Shown: one piece after another, positions 6,675-13,740 of the stretch
Layout: every line of letters begins with the position of its first letter
Position numbering within the stretch: position 1 is the first letter of the stretch
Assembly: GCA_031264885.1 (NCBI GenBank)
Contig: JAISDM010000012.1
Span: 1 to 13,740, forward strand
Length of the DNA: 13,740 bases
From: Peptococcaceae bacterium
GTDB lineage: Bacteria > Bacillota > Peptococcia > DRI-13 > UBA5745
Direction: 5' to 3'
The notes under the pieces: model-generated
Databases searched by the model: none
Told to the model about the DNA's origin: nothing
What the model saw: only the letters and a program-made list of their open reading frames with translations
Position numbers and translations under genes: made by a program

Positions 6675-6697
6675 GGGCGGCAGAATGCCGCCCCTAC
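6675..6697 (+). repeat. GC-rich hairpin repeat, copy 4
   Basis: GGGCGGCA (6675-6682) and TGCCGCCC (6686-6693) around GAA, followed by CCTAC. It sits 14 nt past the Lhr stop codon and may double as a 3'-end structure for that mRNA, though no U-tract follows on the minus strand. Confidence 0.75.
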
Positions 6698-6706
6698 AGA
6701 CACGCG

Positions 6707-9700
6707 TCATTCCCGGTACAGCACATAATCCAGCATCTCCCGCCGGAACCCCGCGGCGGAAAGGGTTTCCGCCGCCATATCCGGATATTTCGACAGCTTG
6801 ATCCGCCGCAAAGCGGAAAAAACGCGGCCGGCGGCGAATTCCCGGGTAAAGGCGCCCATCGCTTCGCTTAAACTCCCCCAGTCAAAGACGCGCAGCGCCT
6901 GCCCCTGCCGCTCCAGCGCCGCCACCGGCAGCCCGCCGCGCAGGGCGACCGCCGTACCGGCCACATTCAGAAACTCGCGGCTTTCATAATGAGGCAGGTA
7001 CTTACCCCAAGGCTGAGCCGGATCGGAAGCCATGAGCCAGAGGATTTCATCCCGGGGATTCTCCAAAGCGAACACCACACTCTCAAACTCCGACCCGAGT
7101 ATAAATTGCGCGCCGGACAGCCCCTCAATAAAGTAACCGCGCCGCGCGCGGCCCGTGTATTCCCATAACCGGAGCGTTTCCAGCGCCGCTTGCCACGGAA
7201 CGCCGCACTCCCGCGCCGTTTCCCGGCAAAGCAAGACCGTCCGGCCGAAGGCGCGCTCGATGCTGTCTTCGATGCCTCTCCCGCGAATCGGACGCAGCAG
7301 CTCCCAGCGCCCCGCGTTCATCGCCACTACCCGGGTACCCACACGCTGGCGCGCGGCGGCCTTCGCCGTCTTCTCCCGGTTGAGCCAGTGGCGCACCGGC
7401 ACAAAACTGTCGGCGCACACCACGCCTTTCTCGGCCAAGCCGATCAGAACGTCCCACACAGGCGCCCCTCCCGGCGGATTGGGTATATTCTGTATGAAAC
7501 TGGCGCCGCGCCTCATCAGCGCGTCACACACGAACGCCTCCGCTTCAGAGGATTGGCCGCCCAGCGATATTTCCCCATCCCAGTCTATATCCTCTCTCGC
7601 GAAGAAGCTCAGCGCCCCGCCTTCTTCCATTCGCCAGCAAAAACCGCCTTCCGCCAGCAACGCGTCCAGCATCGCGGGACGGTAAGCTGGCGCCCGCGCC
7701 GGAAGCAGAACGGTTTCCCACGAAGCGACCGGGAAAGCGGCCCCGGCGAGGGCGGCCAGCGCGGCTTTAAGCTGCGCGTCCGGCGCCGCGCTTTTTCGCG
7801 TCAGCCTTGCCAGCAAAGCGGCGTAGCGTTCCGGAGGCTGCGTTTTGATCTGCCGCCGCCGTTCCTTCACCGTCTCCCGCTGGGCGCGGGTATACAGACT
7901 TTCATGATAATAGATCCCATCCGCTTCCACCACGGATTTTTGCGCGCACAAGGCGGCCAAAACAGAGACTGCCGAATCCTCCGGCCAGAAATAGCGCTCC
8001 GCGATCTGCGCGGCGGATTGGAAGCCGCGATAGCGCAGCGCCCGCCGGACGATCCGCTCCCGCGCCGCCTCTTCTCCGGCCTCCAGGGCGGCGGCGTACT
8101 CCGCCTCATGTTCGGCGGCGATCCAAAGCCCGGGATCAATGTACAAGACGCGCCTTTCCCGGGCCAGCTTCTCCAGCAACGCGGCAGGGACATCCACCTC
8201 TCCGGCAAGCAAATCGCCCTCGGCCATCAGCAGGGAATGCAACTGTTTTTCGTTCTCCGGCAGACGTGTTCGCTCGGATACACGGGCCAGTTGGGCGGGC
8301 GCGGGCGCTATCCGCCCTTCCTCCAGGTTCGCGAGCGCTTGAGCGGCGGAAGCCTGTACGCCCGCGGTAACCGGACTGTATTCATACAGAAGCGACGCCT
8401 CCGCGGCCCGCCTCAGGGACAGCGACATAGGCGAAGGCGCCTCCAGAAAAACTTCATGGATCCGGATGCCCCCCCTTTGGATTTGGGTCAGCACCCACTC
8501 CGTTCCTTCCACATCCCAATAATCCTCCATACACTCCCGGCGCGTTTCGGCGATCAGCGGATGGTTTTCCTGGGAAATAACCGCGTCCAGCATTTCCGCG
8601 CCGCGCAGCCGCTGTATCCATAAGGGGTGGCGCCCGGTATTCCGCGCGCCCATCATCAGCGCCCGCGCCGCGTTATAGCGAAAAGCCATGCCGAACAGGG
8701 CCGTCGCGGGCAGGAGCGCCTCCAGGGTTTGCCGCGCCCCGGCAGGCGCCAGTCCCCGCAGCAGGTCTCCCGGCGGCTCGCGTCCGTCCCGGGGAAAAAG
8801 CAAGAATCCGTCGTCGTCGTCAAACACATCCATATCTACGCCCGCGCGCCGCGCCTCTTCCCGGACCAACAAGGCCAGCGGCGTGTTGACCTGCCGCCCG
8901 AAAAGCGTATGTACCATGATCTGCCGGTCTCCGGCCTCATCCCGGAAATGCTCCACAACGATGACGCGGTCGTCCGGCAAGACACCGGTCGCCTTGAATT
9001 GCCGCTCCAGAAATCCGCCGGCGCCCTCCGCCGCCGCTTCGTCCAGTCCAAGATCCCGCAAGGCCGCGGGAAGCCCTTGCCGCCTCCGGCTGTCAGCCAG
9101 ACCGCGCATTAGCTTTCCAAAAGCGATGCCGGTCTGCAAACCGCGTCCCGTCGAATCCCCCTTCCAAAAAGGCGGCGCGGCCCCTTCCGGCGAAGCCTGC
9201 GCCACAAGCACCTCATCCTTCCGCACATTTAGAATTCGCCAGGCGAACGCCCCCAGCAGGAATTTGTCGCCCACACGCGCCTCAAAGACGAATTCCTCGT
9301 CCAACTCGCCCAGTTTGGTTCCGTCCTCTCCGCGCACCGTAAAAAGCCCCCGGTCCGGGATCGTGCCCCCCGCGGAAACCGCCAGCATCCGGCTGTAAGC
9401 GTCTCCCTCCACCCGGCCCGCGATTCGGTCATACAGAAGACGCGGGCGCGCCGGAATGTCGCGCCCATGCTCAAAGTCCCCGGCGAGCATGGCCAGTACG
9501 AGTTTTACATCCTTCCGGGAGATATCGCGAAAAGGATAGGCCCGCGGCAGCAATTCCATGACTCCGTCCACCGTATAGGCGCCCACCGCCGCCATCGAAA
9601 CCAAATGCTGGGCGAGAACATCCAAACACATGTTCGGGATACGCAGCGGCTCAATGCCGCCCGTCCGCGCCACCTCCGCCGTCAAGCCGCAGTACAGCCC

Positions 9701-10834
9701 CTCGGACTCCATGCGTGGAAAAATGCGCATAACACTGACCCGCCCGGGATTATGCCCCGCGCGGCCCAGCCGCTGCATGGTTCCGGAGATCGTGCGGGGG
9801 CAGCCAATCTGCAATACACGGTCGATTTCTCCCACATCGATGCCCAGCTCCATGGACGAAGTCGCGCACAGCAAGCGCAGCCTGCCTTCCCGCAAGGCAT
9901 GTTCGGCTTCCAGCCGCTGCTCCTTGGAGATACTCCCGTGATGCGTGAGCGCGAAACCCTCCCCCGCGATTTGGTTCACATGGTACGCAAGCTTCTCCAC
10001 GCTCCGCCGCCCGTCGGCGAAGGCGATCACGCTACGCGCGCCTTCACAGTGTTCATAGACCCGGCGCGCCAAATCCGGCCAGACCGTACCCTCCGTGATT
10101 TGCCCGGCGGCCGGCAGCGGACTCACCACCCGCAGTTCGGTCGCTTTATCCGCGGCTGGCGCGGCAATTGTAACCGGCTCCGGGGCCAGGTAATTGGCCG
10201 CCAGCTCCAAAGGCCGTATCGTCGCCGAAAGCCCAACGCGCTGAAGCGGCGCGGGACAAAGCCGGTCCAGCCGCGCCAGCGACAGCATCAAATGCGCGCC
10301 CCGTTTGCCGCCGGCCAGCGCGTGCAGCTCATCGATGATCACCGCGCGGGCCGTACGCAAAATCCGCTGTCCGGACGGACTGCTGAGCATCAGATATAGA
10401 GATTCCGGCGTGGTAATCAGGATATGCGGGGGCTTCTTCGCCATGGCGCGCCGCTCTTTCTGAGGCGTATCCCCGGTCCGCGTGGCGACCCGTATCTCCG
10501 AAGCCGCGTCCGGCGCGGCGTCCTCCTCCTCACGAATCCCCTCCAAGGGCCGGTGAAGATTCTCCCGGATATCGCCCGCAAGCGCTTTGAGCGGCGAGAC
10601 ATAAATCAGGTAGAGTTCCGACCGCAGCTCTCCCCTTCGGGCCAGCGCTTTAAACCGGTCGATAAATACCAAAAAAGCCGCGAGCGTCTTGCCCGTACCC
10701 GTGGGCGCGGACACCAGCGCGTGTCCCCCCTTCGCGATGGCAGGCCAAGCCGCCTCCTGTACCGCGGTGGGATCGCCAAAGGCGCGCGCGAACCAGCGCG
10801 CGGCAGAAGGTGAAAGCAGATCAAGCGGCGACAT
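6707..10834 (-). CDS. lhr: Lhr-type superfamily 2 DNA helicase, long form
   Basis: A 1375-residue ATP-dependent helicase of the Lhr (large helicase-related) family, linked to DNA repair in bacteria. Seen: a Q-motif-like PTAVQEAAWPAI at the N-terminus, Walker A SAPTGTGKT with K49, DEAH-type motif II DELH (D168-H171), motif III LSATIR, motif V-like ATSSMELGIDVGEID and motif VI QRLGRAGH (354-361). A winged-helix/beta-barrel region with DRQIMVHTLFGRQVNTPLALL follows, typical of the DEAD/H-associated domain of Lhr. The remaining ~500 residues make it clearly longer than the ~850-900-residue Lhr core and closer to the long E. coli-like form. The ATG at 10834 has a GGGGGA about 8 nt upstream and lies 18 nt after the Uma2 stop, so it is probably the last gene of the parAB string. 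The family call is strong; the role of the C-terminal extension here is not shown. Confidence 0.95.
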   Translation of the reverse strand: MSPLDLLSPSAARWFARAFGDPTAVQEAAWPAIAKGGHALVSAPTGTGKTLAAFLVFIDRFKALARRGELRSELYLIYVSPLKALAGDIRENLHRPLEGIREEEDAAPDAASEIRVATRTGDTPQKERRAMAKKPPHILITTPESLYLMLSSPSGQRILRTARAVIIDELHALAGGKRGAHLMLSLARLDRLCPAPLQRVGLSATIRPLELAANYLAPEPVTIAAPAADKATELRVVSPLPAAGQITEGTVWPDLARRVYEHCEGARSVIAFADGRRSVEKLAYHVNQIAGEGFALTHHGSISKEQRLEAEHALREGRLRLLCATSSMELGIDVGEIDRVLQIGCPRTISGTMQRLGRAGHNPGRVSVMRIFPRMESEGLYCGLTAEVARTGGIEPLRIPNMCLDVLAQHLVSMAAVGAYTVDGVMELLPRAYPFRDISRKDVKLVLAMLAGDFEHGRDIPARPRLLYDRIAGRVEGDAYSRMLAVSAGGTIPDRGLFTVRGEDGTKLGELDEEFVFEARVGDKFLLGAFAWRILNVRKDEVLVAQASPEGAAPPFWKGDSTGRGLQTGIAFGKLMRGLADSRRRQGLPAALRDLGLDEAAAEGAGGFLERQFKATGVLPDDRVIVVEHFRDEAGDRQIMVHTLFGRQVNTPLALLVREEARRAGVDMDVFDDDDGFLLFPRDGREPPGDLLRGLAPAGARQTLEALLPATALFGMAFRYNAARALMMGARNTGRHPLWIQRLRGAEMLDAVISQENHPLIAETRRECMEDYWDVEGTEWVLTQIQRGGIRIHEVFLEAPSPMSLSLRRAAEASLLYEYSPVTAGVQASAAQALANLEEGRIAPAPAQLARVSERTRLPENEKQLHSLLMAEGDLLAGEVDVPAALLEKLARERRVLYIDPGLWIAAEHEAEYAAALEAGEEAARERIVRRALRYRGFQSAAQIAERYFWPEDSAVSVLAALCAQKSVVEADGIYYHESLYTRAQRETVKERRRQIKTQPPERYAALLARLTRKSAAPDAQLKAALAALAGAAFPVASWETVLLPARAPAYRPAMLDALLAEGGFCWRMEEGGALSFFAREDIDWDGEISLGGQSSEAEAFVCDALMRRGASFIQNIPNPPGGAPVWDVLIGLAEKGVVCADSFVPVRHWLNREKTAKAAARQRVGTRVVAMNAGRWELLRPIRGRGIEDSIERAFGRTVLLCRETARECGVPWQAALETLRLWEYTGRARRGYFIEGLSGAQFILGSEFESVVFALENPRDEILWLMASDPAQPWGKYLPHYESREFLNVAGTAVALRGGLPVAALERQGQALRVFDWGSLSEAMGAFTREFAAGRVFSALRRIKLSKYPDMAAETLSAAGFRREMLDYVLYRE

Positions 10835-10852
10835 AACGCGGTTCCCCCTATT

Positions 10853-11425
10853 TCAAATGAATAAAAACGGGTCAGTCATCACATCATCCACCGGGAAATT
10901 AAAGCAATCATGTATGCCGGATACGGCCACATCCCCGGAATAATACCTCATCTCTTTATTGAGATCAAAATTCTCAACGATAATCATCTTGTTTTCGATA
11001 TCGGCGATCCAGTACTCCGAGACGCCTCCATCCTTATAGAGCTGTCGCTTTTCGCCCAGACAATAATTCCGGGTCGCCGGAGAGAGCACCTCGACGACCA
11101 GTTCGGGACATATCCTATACCTGCCGTTTTTATCTACCCGCGTATGGTCACATGAGACAATGATATCCGGCATCACAAAGGAATCGTCTTCCACAAGAAC
11201 CGCCGTATTCGGCCCGCTTACAACGCATGCTTTCCCCGCTTTTTCCAGCGCGTCCTGCATAAAATAGCTCAGCCTGTTTACGATGGCATCGTGTCCGGCC
11301 CTTGCCGGCGACATCGCGATTAACTCGCCCCTGAACAACTCCCACAGTCCGTCATGATAGTATTTTGACCGCGTAAATTCTTTAATCGACATAGGTTCGT
11401 CTTCATCAAGCATGGTTCTGGCCAT
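10853..11425 (-). CDS. Uma2-family (DUF820) putative PD-(D/E)XK nuclease-like protein
   Basis: A 190-residue protein of the Uma2/DUF820 family, which has a restriction-endonuclease-like fold; its biological role is not established. Seen: an N-terminal region ending in FRGELIAMSPARAGHD (32-46), VMPDIIV with D87, PELVVEVLSPATR with E108 and E112, K126 and Y130 near QLYKDGGVSEYWIAD, and a C-terminal beta-rich tail. These match the conserved acidic core and the GVxEYWIxD signature. A GTG at 11434 overlaps the ribosome binding site; the ATG at 11425, with AGGAGG 8 nt upstream, is the better start. The AAGGAGG overlaps the TAA of parB, and the Lhr gene begins 18 nt after its stop, so it is embedded in the parA-parB-lhr string. 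A second, truncated Uma2 gene lies upstream of parA. Confidence 0.88.
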   Translation of the reverse strand: MARTMLDEDEPMSIKEFTRSKYYHDGLWELFRGELIAMSPARAGHDAIVNRLSYFMQDALEKAGKACVVSGPNTAVLVEDDSFVMPDIIVSCDHTRVDKNGRYRICPELVVEVLSPATRNYCLGEKRQLYKDGGVSEYWIADIENKMIIVENFDLNKEMRYYSGDVAVSGIHDCFNFPVDDVMTDPFLFI

Positions 11426-11439
11426 ATCACCCACCTCCT

Positions 11440-12330
11440 TTATCGGGCCAGCGGGAGAAAATATCCCGCGATCCGGTCCAGGTCGTCCGCGCTGTAAAAC
11501 TCAATCATGATCCGACCGCCTTTCCCGTGTGCCGCCTCAATAATTTCCACCTTTGTCCCGCAGGCGGACCGCAGCTGTCCCTCCAGATCCTTGAGATTGG
11601 GATCCAGGGTTTTTTCCGCCTCTTTTTTGATGCTTTTATTGGGTTTTTTCTCCACGGTCAAATCCTTGACCCGTTCCTCCACTTCCCGGACAGACAACCC
11701 CTCCACCTTAACGCGGCCCGCCAGAAGCACCGCCTGCTCCGGCGCCAGCGACAGCAACGGCCGCGCGTGGCCGACGGTCATCTCGTCCTTCGCCAGCGCG
11801 TCCAGCACTTCCTGGGGCAGGTTCAGCAGACGCATCATATTCGCCACCAAAGAGCGGCTCTTGGACACCTTCTGCGCGATTTGCTCCTGCGTGAGCCCAA
11901 ATTCCCTGGCAAGCCGCTGATAGGCCAGCGCTTCTTCCACCGGGTTCAAATCCTCCCTTTGAAGATTCTCAATCAGCGCGACTTCCATCATCTGCCCGTC
12001 GGTGAAGTCCCTGACAATGGCCGGGACGCGCTCATATCCCAGCCGCCGGCACGCCCGCACCCTGCGTTCCCCTGCCACCAATTCGTAGGCGCCGCCTTCT
12101 TTAGCGCGGACCACCACGGGCTGCACGACCCCGTGTTCACGGATGGATTCCATCAGTTCCGTCAGCTTATTCTCATCGAATTCCCTCCTGGGCTGGTACG
12201 CGTTGGAGGATATCTGATCGATTCTGATTTCGGCGGGCGCCGCCGCTTCCCCCGCGGAAACCGGCTCATTAAGGTTGAACAGCTTCTCGATCCCCGGCCC
12301 CAGTCCCCCCTTTGTTTGAACCTTAGCCAC
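11440..12330 (-). CDS. parB: ParB/Spo0J-family chromosome-partitioning protein
   Basis: A 296-residue ParB that in this family loads at parS sites as a CTP-dependent DNA clamp and works with ParA in chromosome segregation. Seen: a ParB N-terminal domain with NAYQPRREFDE (43-53), the CTP-binding motif AGERRVRACRRLG (86-98) with GERR at 87-90, ENLQREDLNPVEEA (121-134), a helix-turn-helix region (about 146-168, LTQEQIAQKVSKSRSLVANM), a VGHARPLLSL segment, and a C-terminal dimerisation domain (about 245-296). The GTG start has GGGAGGTGATC upstream (9-nt spacing). It overlaps the end of parA by 8 nt, indicating translational coupling, and its stop codon is part of the next gene's ribosome binding region. 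No parS-like TGTTTCACGTGAAACA was found in the window. Confidence 0.96.
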   Translation of the reverse strand: MAKVQTKGGLGPGIEKLFNLNEPVSAGEAAAPAEIRIDQISSNAYQPRREFDENKLTELMESIREHGVVQPVVVRAKEGGAYELVAGERRVRACRRLGYERVPAIVRDFTDGQMMEVALIENLQREDLNPVEEALAYQRLAREFGLTQEQIAQKVSKSRSLVANMMRLLNLPQEVLDALAKDEMTVGHARPLLSLAPEQAVLLAGRVKVEGLSVREVEERVKDLTVEKKPNKSIKKEAEKTLDPNLKDLEGQLRSACGTKVEIIEAAHGKGGRIMIEFYSADDLDRIAGYFLPLAR

Positions 12331-13084
12331 GGGCGATCACCTCCCGCGCCAGCGCCATATACTGATCGGCGCCTTTGGATTTCGGATCGTACAAAGCGAT
12401 GGGCTTCCCGTAGCTCGGCGCCTCGCTCAGCCTGACATTCCTGGAGATCACCGTATCAAAGGTTTTTTCTTTAAAAAAACGCCGCACTTCCCCCACCACC
12501 TGTTCCGACAGATTGGTTCGGGCGTCGTACATGGTCAGGACGACGCCGAAGATATCCAGAGACGGATTTAAGTGTTTCTTGGCCAATTGGACGGTATCGA
12601 TCAGCTGGCTCAATCCCTCCAGCGCGTAATATTCGCATTGAACAGGAATCAGCGCCCCATCCGCCGCGGTCAGCGCGTTCAGGGTCAGAAGCCCCAGCGA
12701 CGGAGGACAGTCCACCACCACATAATCGTATTCGTCCTTGATCGGATCCAGCGCCTCTTTGAATTTCTTTTCCCGGGAGATCGCGGTTACCAGCTCTATT
12801 TCCGCGCCGGCCAGCTGTATCGTGGCGGGCGCGACAAAAAAGCCCTCCACCTCCGTTTGAAGAACGACCTTCGCCAAAGGGTATTCATTAATCAAAACAT
12901 CATAAATACAGCGCATCTTTTGATGCTTGTCAAAGCCCAATCCGCTGGTTGCGTTCCCCTGCGGGTCCATATCCACCAACAGCACCCTTTTTTCGAGCGA
13001 TGCCAACGCCGCCGACAAATTTACCGAGGTTGTGGTTTTCGCGACCCCCCCCTTTTGATTTGCCACCGTCAATATTTTCCCCAT
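12323..13084 (-). CDS. parA: ParA/Soj-family partition ATPase
   Basis: A 253-residue MinD/ParA-superfamily ATPase that moves or positions ParB-bound DNA. Seen: a deviant Walker A KGGVAKTT (11-18) with the signature lysine K11 and catalytic K16, the A' motif VDMDPQGNATSGLG with D40, a Walker B-like YVVVDCPPSLGLLT, and C-terminal NVRLSEAPSYGKPI typical of Soj. The length is normal for chromosomal ParA without an N-terminal HTH. The ATG at 13084 has AAGGAG at 7-nt spacing. Its end overlaps parB by 8 nt, and a truncated Uma2 gene ends 26 nt upstream on the same strand. The usual neighbours of chromosomal soj-spo0J in Bacillota, such as rsmG/noc, are not seen upstream here. Confidence 0.97.
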   Translation of the reverse strand: MGKILTVANQKGGVAKTTTSVNLSAALASLEKRVLLVDMDPQGNATSGLGFDKHQKMRCIYDVLINEYPLAKVVLQTEVEGFFVAPATIQLAGAEIELVTAISREKKFKEALDPIKDEYDYVVVDCPPSLGLLTLNALTAADGALIPVQCEYYALEGLSQLIDTVQLAKKHLNPSLDIFGVVLTMYDARTNLSEQVVGEVRRFFKEKTFDTVISRNVRLSEAPSYGKPIALYDPKSKGADQYMALAREVIARG

Positions 13085-13110
13085 GCCTTATCTCCTTGCG
13101 CGTCCTTTAT

Positions 13111-13440
13111 TTAAATAAGCCCCTCGAATATATCGCCGGCAGAGAATATACGGCTGAGAGACAAGCCGTAATCTTTAAAAAAACCCGCGTTTATGACGTC
13201 GTCCTCTACAAAAGAATAGACGCTGTACCTGTTCTCCTCTAATATACAAACATCTATGTTTTGATATATCGGATCTACGATCCAGTACTCAGGAATCCCC
13301 GATTTCTCATAGGCATCCTTGTGTTCTTCCGATATCGGACTCATTTGAATGACCCTTCCTTCATCATATTCTATGTGAGCCTCTTCGTCCTGAATCAAAC
13401 CATAATATTCTTCTTGCGTATAAAACCTATTCTCGATCAT
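13111..13440 (-). CDS. Uma2-family remnant with an in-frame core deletion
   Basis: A 109-residue open frame that keeps both ends of a Uma2/DUF820 protein but lacks its middle. Seen: an N-terminal YDEGRVIQMSPISEEHK (25-41) like the start of the family, followed directly by DAYEKSGIPEYWIVDP (42-57), the conserved segment that in the intact paralogue at 10853-11425 lies about 82 residues further on. The missing part holds the MPDIIV and ELVVEVLSP motifs that carry the acidic active-site residues, so nuclease activity is not expected. The frame is kept and the start is convincing: ATG at 13440 with AAGGAGG at 7-nt spacing. Longer in-frame starts run into the palindrome and are rejected. It is the first gene before parA. 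It could be a dying gene or a retained truncated protein; sequence alone cannot decide. Confidence 0.7.
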   Translation of the reverse strand: MIENRFYTQEEYYGLIQDEEAHIEYDEGRVIQMSPISEEHKDAYEKSGIPEYWIVDPIYQNIDVCILEENRYSVYSFVEDDVINAGFFKDYGLSLSRIFSAGDIFEGLI

Positions 13441-13449
13441 CAAACAACC

Positions 13450-13740
13450 TCCTTCTTCCCACGCTGCTGATCCATTCCCGGATACAGACGAAACTGTCCG
13501 AAAACTATCATATCTTGTCACTGCGATTCGTAATTTGGCGCTCCGATACCACATCTCGTCATTCTGGGCTTGTCCCAGAATCCAGGTTTCTTGGTTTATC
13601 ATTTTTGGATTCCGGGACAAGCCCGGAATGACGAGATGTGGTATCGGAACGCCAAATTACGAATCGCAGTGACAAGATATGATAGTTTTCGGACAGTTTC
13701 GCCTGTATCCGGGAATGGATCAGCAGTGTGGGAAGAAGGA
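13450..13740. repeat. Near-perfect 291-bp palindrome (135-nt arms, 21-nt spacer), open at the window edge
   Basis: Positions 13450-13584 and 13606-13740 pair without gaps about a centre at 13595, with five mismatches in 135, all transitions. The inner part (13558-13632) is the same ATTCYGGG/CCCRGAAT double hairpin found in the MITE-like copies A and B; the arms also carry the ATCATATCTTGTCA and TGCGATTCGTAATTTGGCGC modules found elsewhere in the window. The left arm ends inside the Shine-Dalgarno of the truncated Uma2 gene, and the right arm reaches the last base of the window still matching, so its true length is unknown. No gene lies within it. Confidence 0.9.

Larger units (their letters stand above)
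6354..6706. other. Non-coding intergenic stretch holding a cluster of small hairpin repeats
   Basis: No credible gene: short open frames here have no ribosome binding site and run through repeats. The stretch lies between element B and the stop of the Lhr gene and contains at least four GC-rich hairpins, most followed by a CCTAC tail (listed separately). I see no clear minus-strand intrinsic terminator for the Lhr transcript. Confidence 0.7.

Noticed and set aside
3378..6697. CRISPR array from the recurring GC-rich repeats
   Set aside because: Copies are irregularly spaced, inverted relative to each other and lie in unrelated contexts; no spacers or cas genes.
6238..6871. Short plus-strand open frames between element B and lhr
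   Set aside because: Made of hairpin repeats and the tail of lhr; no start signals.
7190..8623. 477-codon plus-strand open frame opposite lhr
   Set aside because: Shadow of the GC-rich helicase gene; low-complexity, Arg/Pro-rich product without motifs.
11426..11434. GTG at 11434 as start of the intact Uma2 gene
   Set aside because: It overlaps the AGGAGG itself; the ATG at 11425 is correctly spaced.
11527..12435. Plus-strand open frame opposite parB
   Set aside because: Antisense shadow spanning parB and the end of parA, with no start signal.
13441..13620. N-terminal extension of the Uma2 remnant to 13620
   Set aside because: The extension translates the palindrome; the ATG at 13440 has a perfect Shine-Dalgarno.
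11440..13740. parS site near parAB
   Set aside because: I looked for the TGTTTCACGTGAAACA pattern and close variants and saw none; CACGTG at 3266 lacks the flanking bases.

Overview
The window is a bacterial chromosomal segment whose recognisable genes all lie on the minus strand. Strong AAGGAGG-type Shine-Dalgarno sites, several GTG starts, consensus TTGACA/TATAAT promoters, a Soj/Spo0J-type parA-parB pair, a FIST-domain protein and a long Lhr helicase suggest an uncultured, moderately GC-rich member of Bacillota (Clostridia-like). That placement is an inference from gene content and style; no rRNA or tRNA is present to anchor it.

Layout in transcription order, from high to low coordinates. 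(1) 13450-13740: a 291-bp, nearly perfect palindrome that runs off the right edge. (2) 13440-6707: a tight gene string made of an internally deleted Uma2 gene, parA, parB, an intact Uma2 gene and a 1375-residue Lhr-type helicase. parA and parB overlap by 8 nt, and the other gaps are 14-26 nt, so this looks like one operon in which Uma2-family genes bracket the partition genes. (3) 6706-6346: no gene, only small GC-rich hairpin repeats. (4) 6345-6162: a 184-bp MITE-like element with 13-bp terminal inverted repeats and an 8-bp target duplication. (5) 6000-3482: an operon with its own promoter, encoding a two-helix membrane protein and a lipoprotein that joins a solute-binding-like domain to a von Willebrand A (VWA) domain. 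(6) 3428-3126: a second, inverted copy of the MITE-like element, interrupted by about 110 bp. (7) 2965-12: an operon with a consensus promoter, encoding a FIST-domain protein and a soluble PAS/histidine kinase/receiver hybrid kinase, separated by a 14-bp-stem hairpin.

How the genes may work together. FIST and the hybrid kinase make a plausible small-molecule sensing pair. The VWA lipoprotein and its membrane partner look like a cell-envelope module of unknown job. ParA and ParB act in chromosome segregation, and Lhr is a DNA-repair-linked helicase. The most unusual material is intergenic: a mosaic family of inverted-repeat elements built from a few shared modules (a GGGCGGCA/TGCCGCCC hairpin, an ATTCYGGG/CCCRGAAT hairpin, a CGATTCGTA module and a GTTACTGTTCACA end). 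These sit beside promoters and ribosome binding sites, and one of them spans the start region of the deleted Uma2 gene.
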